From JAJKIP01 sp040509055 (lineage in GTDB: Bacteria; Bacteroidota; Bacteroidia; Chitinophagales; Chitinophagaceae): a stretch of DNA of 8,286 nt. Numbering within the stretch: the stretch's first letter is position 1; each line of letters starts with the position of its first letter. Both the position numbers and the translations under genes were made by a program. Where the stretch lies: positions 1 through 8,286 of the forward strand of contig JBEVLT010000144.1 in assembly GCA_040509055.1 (NCBI GenBank), given 5' to 3'. Below are positions 1-6,902 of the stretch, piece after piece. Below the pieces are notes generated by a model. That model saw only the letters and a program-made list of their open reading frames with translations. It did not search any database and was not told the origin of the DNA.

Positions 1-12
1 ACTCCGTGCTCT

Positions 13-2355
13 TTACTTCACCACACTAATCTGCTTCTGGTAAATCTTTTTCCCGGTATTGATCACACAGTAATATGTACCCGGCGGTACGGCTGCACAA
101 TTCCAGGAAAACCCGTTTGTGCCTTTGGGCAATGTACCGTTGTGCAGTTCGGTGATCCTGGACCCGGCAGCATTGATCACCGTCACTTTTACCTGGCCGG
201 TTTCCGGAAGTGATATCCTGATCTTCACCAGCCGGTCGGCAGGATTGGGATAGGCGACAAACAATTCCGGCGCAATGGCGATATCGTCCTCCTGCGCTAC
301 CGGCATCCGGGATGTCAGCGCCTGGTATTCAGATTTCTTTACCCAGATAGTATAGCCTCTTGCCGGCGCTTCGAAATAGGCCCTGCCGTCGGGATATACA
401 TATACAGAGTCCGTACCCGTGAGGGCATTGTAGAGCATGGTGCCCGCCCAGTTGGTATACCCGGAAGGCGACACATCTACCCACAGGCCCTTGGTGTTCG
501 AATCGTGGTTGTTGATCACGATCACGGCGCCGCTCTTGGTGCCGTTGCCCTGGCGGCGGGCTACATACACGTTGTACGTATCGCCGGAAGGGTACGGGTT
601 GCCTACCTCGCTCAGTACAGTAAGCGAACCGCCAAGATAGGTTTTGCGGATCTCGATCAGCTTGTTGATATCTCCTTTCAGCGAAGAGGGAGCCGTAACG
701 GTCAGCGAACCATTGTGTGCATCCTGCTGCTGTACGCCGAAGTAGTGGGGGTAAAAGATACAGGGCCGTGCCTGGTGGGTCAGCATATAGGCATAACCCA
801 TTTTATAATCCTTGGTCACCCACTTATCATGCTCCTTACCCGTATCGTGGTTGTCGAGAAAAGTGACCACCGATGAATCCGGCAGGCTATTGCCCGAATT
901 GTCCCGGACCATACCGGAATGATTGAGCCAGGCCATGTTGTAGCTGCTTCCGCTGCCATTGCACATATCGGTGAGCGAACTCTTGAGCGGGAAATCGAAA
1001 CCGGTTACCACGGCGCCGCCGGACCGAACCGTGTTTACCCAACTCTTGATCCGGTAGGCAGAACCCCAGTACTCGCCTACGATGAAGCGCTGCTTGCCGC
1101 TGAGCGCAGGCAGGTTGTTTACCCAGTCGGAAACGAAGGACTCCTGGAAACCGCGTACGAAATCGAGCCGGAACCCGTCGAACCCTACCTGGTTGGCCAG
1201 CCAGTAACCCCAGTACTTCAGCCTGGCCTTTACTGTATCGTTGTATGTATTGAAATCGTTGCCGAAAAACTTGGTATTGGTAATGATCTCGTCGCTGCCC
1301 GGACCACCCAGCCAGTCGGAAGCATCTGCCGGGTGAAAATGCGAGTAATTCCAGGAATAATTAGGCTCGCCGGTGCCGGAGTGTGAGGGATAAGTGATGG
1401 ATGTATTGGTATGCGCTTCCAGCGTGGTAGAAGCCAGGTTGGTACTGCTGTGCCACACCGCTACGGGATAATACCCGTTGGTCTGGTCGGCCCAGAGCCA
1501 GTCAAAAGGGCTGGCTTGCTCACGGCGCGCTGTAAGCCGGATCACAATATCATGCGCCGACGAAAGCGTGATCTTGTACTCGTCGATATCGCTGCTGGAG
1601 CCGGCATGCCCGCGAACGGTATGACCCGAACCTGGAAAATTATTGAATTGTCCGCTGCCGTTATTGGGTTCGTATTCCCATACGCCGTTGTCCGTCGGCG
1701 AAGCCCCGGTCCAGTTGATGCTCACATCATAGCCTCGCTCGCCGGTGGCGGCACTCCAGTTCAGGTTGTATCCTTTGATCTGGATATAATAATCGCCTGC
1801 TGCTGCATTGGGGATCACCCATTTGATCTCGTTGGTAGGATAAGCCGTGTTGGCGCCGCTGTGCGCCTCGCCGAACACATAGGCCTTGACAGCCGGGTTG
1901 GATTCGTCGTTATTATCGTCGGAATACACATGGTTCAGGATCACATCCGCATATACGTTGATACGCGGCGACGTGTGCATGGTCGTCAGCATGGAAGCCA
2001 GCTCCGAGCGGCTGCCGAAGCGCGTTTCGCTCGATCCTTTTTGCGAGTAGTTACCAAGGTCAAAATGATCGTATACGCCATAGCCCATGTCGGTGATGCC
2101 CCAGTTGCCTTTGGACGGGCAGGGCACCCATATCCCGGTGATCCCGGCGTTTTTCAGTTCGGTAGCTTTATTGTTCAGGGTGTCCCACCAGCTGCCGTTC
2201 AGGGTGCCTTCGTTGACCGGCAGGTTCCAGTAAAAGGCCTGCATCATGGCGTCGTTCTGGGCATGGAGGCGGGTGAGAGAAAGAAAGGAAAGCGAAAGAA
2301 CAACGCATAGTGTTTTGAGCAAATCGTTGGGTAGAGTTTGAGGTCTCATTTTCAT
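13..2355 (-). CDS. Secreted GH13 alpha-amylase with type IX secretion sorting domain
   Basis: A 780-aa endo-acting alpha-1,4-glucan hydrolase. Residues 1-33 are a Sec signal peptide (basic start, Leu-rich core, LHA-Q cleavage area). The GH13 barrel begins near DAMMQAFYW (35). Conserved regions are visible in order: DVILNH (137-142), GFRLDFV (394-400, nucleophile D398 with R396), VGEYW (426-430, acid/base E428) and FLDNHDT (499-505, D504). The GEYW, FDFPL and DNHDT spellings and the C-terminal beta domain ending in FEAPARGYTIW resemble archaeal/plant-type amylases (GH13_6/7-like). An unusually long insertion (about 150-335) sits in domain B and contains beta-rich sequence. Residues about 696-780 are a Por secretion tail (AYPNPADRLVKIRI ... 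QKQISVVK), so export through the outer membrane by T9SS is expected. The first ATG was chosen; codon 3 is an alternative. The gene stands alone, divergent from the next one. Confident in the family; exact subfamily less so. Confidence 0.5.
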   Translation of the reverse strand: MKMRPQTLPNDLLKTLCVVLSLSFLSLTRLHAQNDAMMQAFYWNLPVNEGTLNGSWWDTLNNKATELKNAGITGIWVPCPSKGNWGITDMGYGVYDHFDLGNYSQKGSSETRFGSRSELASMLTTMHTSPRINVYADVILNHVYSDDNNDESNPAVKAYVFGEAHSGANTAYPTNEIKWVIPNAAAGDYYIQIKGYNLNWSAATGERGYDVSINWTGASPTDNGVWEYEPNNGSGQFNNFPGSGHTVRGHAGSSSDIDEYKITLSSAHDIVIRLTARREQASPFDWLWADQTNGYYPVAVWHSSTNLASTTLEAHTNTSITYPSHSGTGEPNYSWNYSHFHPADASDWLGGPGSDEIITNTKFFGNDFNTYNDTVKARLKYWGYWLANQVGFDGFRLDFVRGFQESFVSDWVNNLPALSGKQRFIVGEYWGSAYRIKSWVNTVRSGGAVVTGFDFPLKSSLTDMCNGSGSSYNMAWLNHSGMVRDNSGNSLPDSSVVTFLDNHDTGKEHDKWVTKDYKMGYAYMLTHQARPCIFYPHYFGVQQQDAHNGSLTVTAPSSLKGDINKLIEIRKTYLGGSLTVLSEVGNPYPSGDTYNVYVARRQGNGTKSGAVIVINNHDSNTKGLWVDVSPSGYTNWAGTMLYNALTGTDSVYVYPDGRAYFEAPARGYTIWVKKSEYQALTSRMPVAQEDDIAIAPELFVAYPNPADRLVKIRISLPETGQVKVTVINAAGSRITELHNGTLPKGTNGFSWNCAAVPPGTYYCVINTGKKIYQKQISVVK

Positions 2356-2463
2356 AAATTTTAATGGTTAAAAATGGCAAGTGCTCAAAGAATAGCAATA
2401 CCGCAAAGAACTAATGTGTATTAAAAACACGATAATAAATCTACTCCTTTTTTCCTGGTTCTG

Positions 2464-2471
2464 CAAAATTA
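2464..2471 (-). promoter_or_regulatory. Possible -7 element of the amylase promoter
   Basis: Read on the minus strand this is TAATTTTG, an exact match to the Bacteroidota -7 consensus TAnnTTTG. It lies about 110 bases upstream of the amylase ATG in an AT-rich stretch. I see no good TTTG at the -33 distance, so this is a weak call. The rest of the 270-base divergent intergenic region (2356-2625) shows no gene. Confidence 0.5.
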
Positions 2472-2614
2472 AAATTGGCTGAAACCCAGGCCCACCATGG
2501 GATTACAGGAAATTACATAATGCTGTATAAGTATATGCACTTACTGCTTTGCAGCAATTTGTTTTCCCGGCTTGGCCCCATCCGCACAGCTGGCAAACTG
2601 TTTGCCTCCTGAAC

Positions 2615-2620
2615 AGGAAA
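2615..2620 (+). promoter_or_regulatory. Shine-Dalgarno-like site that selects a TTG start
   Basis: The purine tract AGGAAA begins at 2615. Its AGGA core ends 7 bases before the TTG at 2626. No ATG lies in frame between the upstream region and the lipoprotein signal, and this TTG gives a textbook lipoprotein N-terminus, so the site supports the start chosen for the next gene. Confidence 0.5.
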
Positions 2621-2625
2621 AAGCA

Positions 2626-3558
2626 TTGAAATACATCCTCCCCCTGCTGTGTGTCTTCCTGCTGTCCTGTACCCATTCCCCGAAAACGGGTTGCAACCCC
2701 GAACTCCTGCAAACGACACCCCTGCCCCATTATCCTTCTGCTTCCTCCGTTGCCCTGGTGGGAGACAGGCTGTATGTGATTGGCGACGACGCTCCCTACC
2801 TGCTGGTACTGGACCGGGATCACCGGCCTGTCGACAGCCTGCGGCTCTTTGAATCCGCCACTGCACGTATTCCCAAACCCATCAAAGCTGATCTTGAATC
2901 TTCCGCTTTTATTTCCATCCATGATACAGGCTACCTTTATGCGATCAGCTCTTTTTCCACACCCGCCCGCAACCGTGTACTGTGCCTGGCAACCGGCAAC
3001 GACGGTCCGCCACGCCTGATCGACAACCGCATCGTTTCCCTTCATCTGCCGGCGGTGAGCCAGCTCAATATCGAAGGCGCAGCCTTTGTACAGGACCGGC
3101 TGGTACTCAGCAACCGGGCCAATACAACGAACACGGTAAACCAGTTGCTGGTGACCAGGCTTGTCAACGGCATCCCGGACACCGGCAATAGCACGATCAT
3201 ACCCCTGATGCTGCCCGGCATCACAAAAACAGCCGGCATTTCCGGGCTGCATTACGTGGCCGAAAAAGACCTGCTGCTTTTTTCGGCTTCTACGGAGGAC
3301 ACACCCAATGCTTATACCGATGGAACAGTGGGGGAAAGCTATATCGGTTATATCAGGGCTTTTTCTACCCGGTGGCACAGCGACCGGCTAACGGCCGATA
3401 CCCTGATCCCGCTTAGCCCCTGCCTGGGGCAAAGCCTGCCGCAAAAAATAGAATCCATCACGGCAGAACCGCTGCCTGGCAATATGCTGGAGATACACCT
3501 CGCAGCAGATAATGACAACGGGCAAAGCATGCTGTATAAAATGCGCTGGCAGCTCTGA
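2626..3558 (+). CDS. Predicted lipoprotein, probable beta-propeller (phytase-like/DUF6929-like)
   Basis: A 310-aa envelope lipoprotein of unknown substrate. With the TTG start the N-terminus reads MKYILPLLCVFLLSC, a short lipoprotein signal with lipobox LLSC and lipidated Cys15. The body shows repeated beta-strand blocks typical of propellers: DRLYVIGDDAPYLLVLD, a DLESSAF block followed by GYLYAISSFS, an IEGAAFV block followed by DRLVLSNR, and KIESITAEPLPG near the C-terminus. The recurring Glu-x-x-x-Phe type blocks resemble the esterase-like/phytase-like propeller families and the Bacteroidota DUF6929 group; I cannot identify catalytic residues. An in-frame TTG at 2572 would add 18 residues ahead of the signal and break it, so it was rejected. 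Function is not known; the propeller assignment is inference from sequence texture. Confidence 0.5.
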   Translation: MKYILPLLCVFLLSCTHSPKTGCNPELLQTTPLPHYPSASSVALVGDRLYVIGDDAPYLLVLDRDHRPVDSLRLFESATARIPKPIKADLESSAFISIHDTGYLYAISSFSTPARNRVLCLATGNDGPPRLIDNRIVSLHLPAVSQLNIEGAAFVQDRLVLSNRANTTNTVNQLLVTRLVNGIPDTGNSTIIPLMLPGITKTAGISGLHYVAEKDLLLFSASTEDTPNAYTDGTVGESYIGYIRAFSTRWHSDRLTADTLIPLSPCLGQSLPQKIESITAEPLPGNMLEIHLAADNDNGQSMLYKMRWQL

Positions 3559-3579
3559 GACGGCCGCCTGGTGTGCCGC

Positions 3580-3615
3580 GTATATCTACCTGTTTTTATT
3601 TTCAGGTAGATATAC
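3580..3615. terminator. Perfect 13-bp hairpin after the lipoprotein gene
   Basis: GTATATCTACCTG (3580-3592) and CAGGTAGATATAC (3603-3615) are perfect inverted complements around a 10-base T-rich loop. It begins 22 bases after the lipoprotein stop codon, so transcription termination is the likely role. The T-rich run is in the loop and not after the stem, so it is not a standard intrinsic terminator. A protein-binding dyad is the alternative. Confidence 0.5.
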
Positions 3616-3657
3616 CGTTAAAAGTAATGTTTCTCCTTGCTTATTTTGATATAGTCA

Positions 3658-3667
3658 AGAAGCTTCT
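3658..3667. repeat. 10-bp perfect palindrome AGAAGCTTCT
   Basis: A perfect palindrome just downstream of the AT-rich TTATTTTGATAT stretch (3650-3661), in the leader of the small candidate ORF at 3731. It could be an operator, but a 10-bp palindrome can occur by chance. Low confidence in function. Confidence 0.5.
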
Positions 3668-3730
3668 GACAGGCACGGTCGTCACCAGACCCATGCAACA
3701 CAGTATAACATAAAACCAAAAACTAAAACA

Positions 3731-3850
3731 ATGTCACATCCGATAATCACCTATCAACCGTATGCCCGCCGCTGCGGTGTGGCCATGACCAACTATCCGT
3801 GTATCCTAAATATGAAAGATCACTGCTCAACCGCAACCCAACCACTCTAA
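3731..3850 (+). CDS. Candidate 39-aa peptide, unrecognised
   Basis: A 39-codon ORF starting MSHPIITYQPYARRCG and ending STATQPL, with cysteines at residues 15, 24 and 32. The main reason to list it is its leader, AAAAACTAAAACA directly before the ATG, which matches the A-rich initiation context of the reb genes downstream. I recognise no family, and there is no signal peptide or membrane segment. It could be a chance ORF in an intergenic region. Confidence 0.5.
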   Translation: MSHPIITYQPYARRCGVAMTNYPCILNMKDHCSTATQPL

Positions 3851-4340
3851 TCCTTATTTTTTAAACCAGCGTTACAGCCCGTAAGCCTCCCCACCGTTAC
3901 CAGGCTTTGTATTGACGCAGCCACCATCCTTTTCCGCATCCAGGCAATCCATTGCAGCCACCTGCCAGGCGCTGCACCATTCCGCTACGGGAATGACCGG
4001 CGCCCGGCTCCTGCAATAACCGGTTCTGAAACCACCCGGCAGCCGCCTCCTTTTCACCGTCACCAACGAATAACTGACATATAAAAACGGACAAGTGCCC
4101 GCACCGTTCTTCCCCGGCAACCCCGCCGGGCTGACCCGGCTATGGCACCCGTGTGCCTGCTACGGCAGGTGAAGGCAGCACTGCTATGTACCTGCAACAA
4201 AAGGTTTTGACGAACTATTATTTTGACACAGGATAATCCCTGGCCCGGACCAGGCAGGGAAAGGATTCTGCTGGTCCGATACGCTCCGCAACTTACCGGG
4301 CAGGAAGGCCCTGCGGGTGTAACGCATAAAGCTCCATGCA
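3851..4340. other. 490-base GC-rich intergenic region, no supported gene
   Basis: No frame on either strand gives a protein that looks real: the short ORFs here have Cys/Arg/Pro-rich composition typical of shadow frames. It contains a GC-rich hairpin (CCCGGC 4113-4118 with GCCGGG 4125-4130) and a longer inverted repeat at 4246-4278. It may be a long regulatory leader for the AraC-type gene or the remains of a decayed gene. I see no tRNA or known riboswitch. Confidence 0.5.
4246..4278. repeat. 8-bp inverted repeat in the leader of the AraC-type gene
   Basis: CGGACCAG (4246-4253) and CTGGTCCG (4271-4278) are perfect complements with a 17-base loop, 62 bases before the regulator ATG. It could fold in the mRNA leader or be a regulator dyad. 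No further support. Confidence 0.5.
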
Positions 4341-5174
4341 ATGCTTACACCTACAACGGAAATTCCTGTTATCAAAAACAGGTTAAGCCAGAATGACCAA
4401 TCGTTTCTCCACCGCCTTACCGATTGTCTTAAACTAAAAGGAAAGGACCCCGGCTTCGGCGTGAAGCAGCTGGCCAGGTCCATCCGGCTGAGCCCTACGC
4501 AACTCAACCGCAGGATCGTGAACCTGACCGGGCATTCTTCGGGCAGGCTGCTGACACGCTACCGCATGCACACCGCGCAGCAATTGCTCATCGAAAGCCA
4601 GGAGGCCGTGAAACAGATCGCCTGGCAAAGCGGCTTTCAGGGACATACCCATTTCTGCCGCAGCTTTTACCGCGAGTTCCGGTGCACCCCTTCCCGCTAC
4701 CGCAGTTTTTTCCGGCCGGAATACAAGCCCGAGCCGTTTCGCTGGCAACTGCCGCTGCGGGAAAAAGACTTTATTTATTTGCTGGGCATGACGCACCAGC
4801 AAACCTGGCTGGCGCAGCTGCTGCGGGTACTGATCTCCTACCTGAGCAAGGAGTCGCTGCGGGTGGAGCAACTCGCCTCTGCCCTGTATATCAGCCCATC
4901 CGGCCTGAACCGTAAGATCAAGGAAACCTTTGGTGTCACCTCCCGCCAGCTGATCCGCGATATGCGGCTGCAGCATGCAAGCGAATTGCTGGCTGCCAGG
5001 GCCGGCAGCGTGGCGGAAGTAGCGTACGAGGCCGGGTTCTTCGACCACGCACATTTCTGCCATTGCTTCCGGTCGGTCTTTGGCTGTGCGCCATCTGCCT
5101 ACAAGCCCGATAGCACTATCAATATGTCGCTGCTTTGGCTGGCCAACAAGCTAATGGTTCAAAATGGTAAGTGA
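4341..5174 (+). CDS. Tandem double-HTH AraC-family transcriptional regulator
   Basis: A 277-aa DNA-binding protein built from two AraC/XylS DNA-binding domains and nothing else recognisable. Domain 1 covers about 38-122 (VKQLARSIRLSPTQLNRRI, then SGFQGHTHFCRSFYREF, CTPSRYR). Domain 2 covers about 172-255 (VEQLASALYISPSGLNRKI, then AGFFDHAHFCHCFRSVF, CAPSAYK). Each has both helix-turn-helix units, and the two are clearly related to each other. AraC proteins normally carry one such domain after a ligand or dimerisation domain; that part is missing, and a short linker (about 123-165) joins the two halves. One chain may therefore bind like a built-in dimer. The start is the first ATG after an in-frame stop at 4326. 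It ends 104 bases before the first reb-like gene on the same strand, so it is a good candidate to control the R-body genes (inference). Confidence 0.5.
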   Translation: MLTPTTEIPVIKNRLSQNDQSFLHRLTDCLKLKGKDPGFGVKQLARSIRLSPTQLNRRIVNLTGHSSGRLLTRYRMHTAQQLLIESQEAVKQIAWQSGFQGHTHFCRSFYREFRCTPSRYRSFFRPEYKPEPFRWQLPLREKDFIYLLGMTHQQTWLAQLLRVLISYLSKESLRVEQLASALYISPSGLNRKIKETFGVTSRQLIRDMRLQHASELLAARAGSVAEVAYEAGFFDHAHFCHCFRSVFGCAPSAYKPDSTINMSLLWLANKLMVQNGK

Positions 5175-5187
5175 TTGCACAGCTTAT

Positions 5188-5221
5188 ACAAGTAATACAC
5201 CTTGTCATGCTGATATATTTG
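5188..5221 (+). promoter_or_regulatory. Possible reb operon promoter with dyad
   Basis: TATATTTG at 5214-5221 fits the Bacteroidota -7 consensus TAnnTTTG exactly. No TTTG or TTG sits at the usual -33 spacing. In its place is an inverted repeat ACAAG-N8-CTTGT (5188-5205), ending 8 bases before the -7 box. A poor -33 box with an adjacent dyad suits an activator-dependent promoter, and the AraC-type gene is immediately upstream. Predicted by eye only. Confidence 0.5.
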
Positions 5222-5278
5222 TTCTGTCAGCGGCGCATCATCCGCCACCGGCAATGAACCAGCTAAAAATCAACGCGT

Positions 5279-5434
5279 ATGTATTCACTGCAAGCCACTT
5301 TTACCACCATGGCCGTATCCATTGGCATCGCCATGCAGAATGCGAGCACCAACCAGCACAACGGGCAGAACATTGCCAATGCCTGCCTGTCGATGTGCTG
5401 CAAGATGATCCTGACCAAAGGTGCCTCGGCATAA
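5279..5434 (+). CDS. Short RebB-like R-body protein, 51 aa
   Basis: The peptide starts MYSLQATFTTMAVSIG. Residues 18-45 (AMQNASTNQHNGQNIANACL, then SMCCKMIL) align without gaps to the second half of the RebB proteins in this window, sharing the 'NAxxxQ' pattern. It lacks the N-terminal half (the QITDSITQ...LGDSPAMAMGN region) of normal RebB. An in-frame stop at 5264 rules out a longer ATG start, and the bases before the ATG (TAAAAATCAACGCGT) resemble the leaders of the downstream reb genes, so this looks like a natural short form. A truncated pseudogene is the alternative. Cys36, Cys40 and Cys41 are notable because the other Reb proteins here have at most one cysteine. It is first in the reb gene row, 59 bases before the next. 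Possible minor or capping subunit (inference). Confidence 0.5.
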   Translation: MYSLQATFTTMAVSIGIAMQNASTNQHNGQNIANACLSMCCKMILTKGASA

Positions 5435-5493
5435 TGAAAACAGCGCATGATCCTGTGTAAACAAACAGTCCATTAACCATTAAGCATACAACC

Positions 5494-5823
5494 ATGGCCA
5501 ATACAGATCTTATGATCCCGGACAGCAGCATCAGCGCCCAGCTGATGAAGCAGGAAGGAGCGATGAAAGCCTACCAGTCCGTAGCCCAGTCCACAGCGCT
5601 GGCGGTGCAGGATGCCGTAGACAACCTGCGCAACATCAATACCATCAGCGCCACCGTGCAGGGCGTGGCCATGGCCCAGATGCTGGCCAACCCGGCCACT
5701 GCCGAGATATATGAACCCATCGTGAAGAATGCCCAGGACATGGCTACGGCGGCTGCAACCAATTTCCTGACCATCGGTAAGAACGCCGCGACCGTATTGA
5801 CCGGCTTCCCTACCGGGCAATAA
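5494..5823 (+). CDS. Divergent RebB-family R-body protein, 109 aa
   Basis: A small helical, Ala-rich protein without signal peptide or membrane segment. Residues 23-36 (AMKAYQSVAQSTAL) match the AMGNLYQATAQAL part of RebB, and residues 37-64 (AVQDAVDNLRNINTISATVQ, then GVAMAQML) align gap-free with the conserved RebB core. The N-terminus (MANTDLMIPDSSISAQLM) is only loosely like RebB, and residues 65-109 form a private C-terminal extension ending in LTGFPTGQ. The ATG follows an A-rich leader with no Shine-Dalgarno site. It lies 36 bases before the 342-aa gene, consistent with co-transcription. Probably an R-body structural or assembly component; its exact role is unknown. Confidence 0.5.
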   Translation: MANTDLMIPDSSISAQLMKQEGAMKAYQSVAQSTALAVQDAVDNLRNINTISATVQGVAMAQMLANPATAEIYEPIVKNAQDMATAAATNFLTIGKNAATVLTGFPTGQ

Positions 5824-5859
5824 CAGGCAGTAAAACCATCCACTTTCAAAGCTACCAGT

Positions 5860-6888
5860 ATGATTTACCTCGACGGGCAACAGGTTGACGACATAGGCGG
5901 GTTCAGCACGCGGTTCCAGGTGACGCTGTCCCTGATACAGGGCGGCACCGGGTGGCTCACCTGGGCTTTAACAGACAAGGGTTCGCCCCCGGTATACGTG
6001 GCCAGCGAAAACGAGCTGCTCGGGTTGATCCAGGAAGGGCTGCATGAAGATGATTATATCCGGTTTAATACGTTCAGGGCCTGCCTGGAAAAGATCATGA
6101 CCCTGAGCGATGCCGATGCCCAACAGTTGTCCGTGATCCAAAAGACGCCCAACGACAACGAAACCAACCTGCAGGTGCTGCTGCAGCGCAACAATATGCT
6201 GAGTTACGGCGATATCAATGCGACCAGCACCCTGCTCACGGCCATCGGCGCCGGCCGGCCCGACCTGTTCCAGGCGCTATCGTTCGACGACCAGCTGGTC
6301 CTGGCAAATTTTGTAAAAACCTACCCGGTACCAGCCAGCGATACAGGCAACCCGGTGTATACGTTTGCCTCAGGTATTGCAGCCACCATTCCCGATTTCG
6401 TAGCACTATGCCTGTTTTACCACCAGGCCCAGAAACAGCTGCCGGCCAACCTGACCCCGCAGGTGCAAAACAGCAAGATTCAGCTGATGTACGCCCAGCT
6501 GGCGCCGCTGGTCACCCCCCTACTCTTTACCCCCAGCGCAGGGACCATACGAACCGAAGCCGCGCTGCAAAAAGCCATACCGGATACGGCAAAAACCTGC
6601 CAGTTCATCGGGTATCCTACCATCGCAGCCGGCGCATACAACCTGGTGCAGAATATTAATACCAGTAACAAAACGGTAAAAGCAATCCAGCCGCAGATCG
6701 AAAATTACATGGCCGCCGTGACAAAGCTGGTGAGCTCCGCAACGCCTTCCGGGTACAATCTTTCGCAGGACGGCACACTGGCCAGCCTGCGTTTTGAAAA
6801 CGATCAGTCCGTCGCCATAACCGCTGTAGACAACGAGGGCAACCTGTTCCTGCTGCCGGATACCATCATCTCCAATAACAATAACTGA
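5860..6888 (+). CDS. Unrecognised 342-aa protein inside the R-body gene row
   Basis: I do not recognise this family. It starts MIYLDGQQVDDIGGFSTRF and ends in a run of asparagines (IISNNNN). It has no signal peptide or membrane helix and appears soluble and cytoplasmic. The first 70 residues look mixed alpha/beta (QVTLSLIQGGTGWLTWAL; PVYVASENELLGLIQEG). The middle (about 75-310) looks mainly helical and rich in Leu, Ala, Gln and Thr. A short beta-like end follows (SLRFENDQSVAITAVDNEGN). I see no catalytic motif, nucleotide-binding loop or RebB core. It is flanked by RebB-family genes 36 bases upstream and 14 bases downstream on the same strand, so a job in R-body assembly, nucleation, or a carried effector is likely by context only. 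Confidence 0.5.
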   Translation: MIYLDGQQVDDIGGFSTRFQVTLSLIQGGTGWLTWALTDKGSPPVYVASENELLGLIQEGLHEDDYIRFNTFRACLEKIMTLSDADAQQLSVIQKTPNDNETNLQVLLQRNNMLSYGDINATSTLLTAIGAGRPDLFQALSFDDQLVLANFVKTYPVPASDTGNPVYTFASGIAATIPDFVALCLFYHQAQKQLPANLTPQVQNSKIQLMYAQLAPLVTPLLFTPSAGTIRTEAALQKAIPDTAKTCQFIGYPTIAAGAYNLVQNINTSNKTVKAIQPQIENYMAAVTKLVSSATPSGYNLSQDGTLASLRFENDQSVAITAVDNEGNLFLLPDTIISNNNN

Positions 6889-6902
6889 TTCAAACAACCG
6901 AT

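Noticed and set aside
1..12. Terminator for the amylase gene
   Set aside because: Only 12 bases follow the stop codon inside the window; no hairpin can be judged.
1411..2310. 299-codon plus-strand ORF opposite the amylase, plus others at 505-876 and 919-1386
   Set aside because: They are antisense to a gene with all four GH13 conserved regions; their Arg/Gly/Val-rich sequence shows no domain and they have no initiation context.
2503..3378. 291-codon minus-strand ORF opposite the lipoprotein gene
   Set aside because: Shadow of the lipoprotein frame. The plus strand has a lipoprotein signal, lipobox and ribosome site; the minus frame shows only Cys/Gln/Gly-rich noise.
4201..4230. TTATTTTGACAC as a promoter for the regulator gene (similar TTATTTTGATAT at 3650-3661)
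   Set aside because: One base short of TAnnTTTG and no -33 element at a sensible distance.
4434..5063. 209-codon minus-strand ORF
   Set aside because: Antisense to the double-AraC gene, whose motifs are unmistakable.
5164..5460. 98-codon plus-strand ORF overlapping the short reb gene in another frame
   Set aside because: His/Gln-rich without family resemblance; the other frame from 5279 carries the RebB core.
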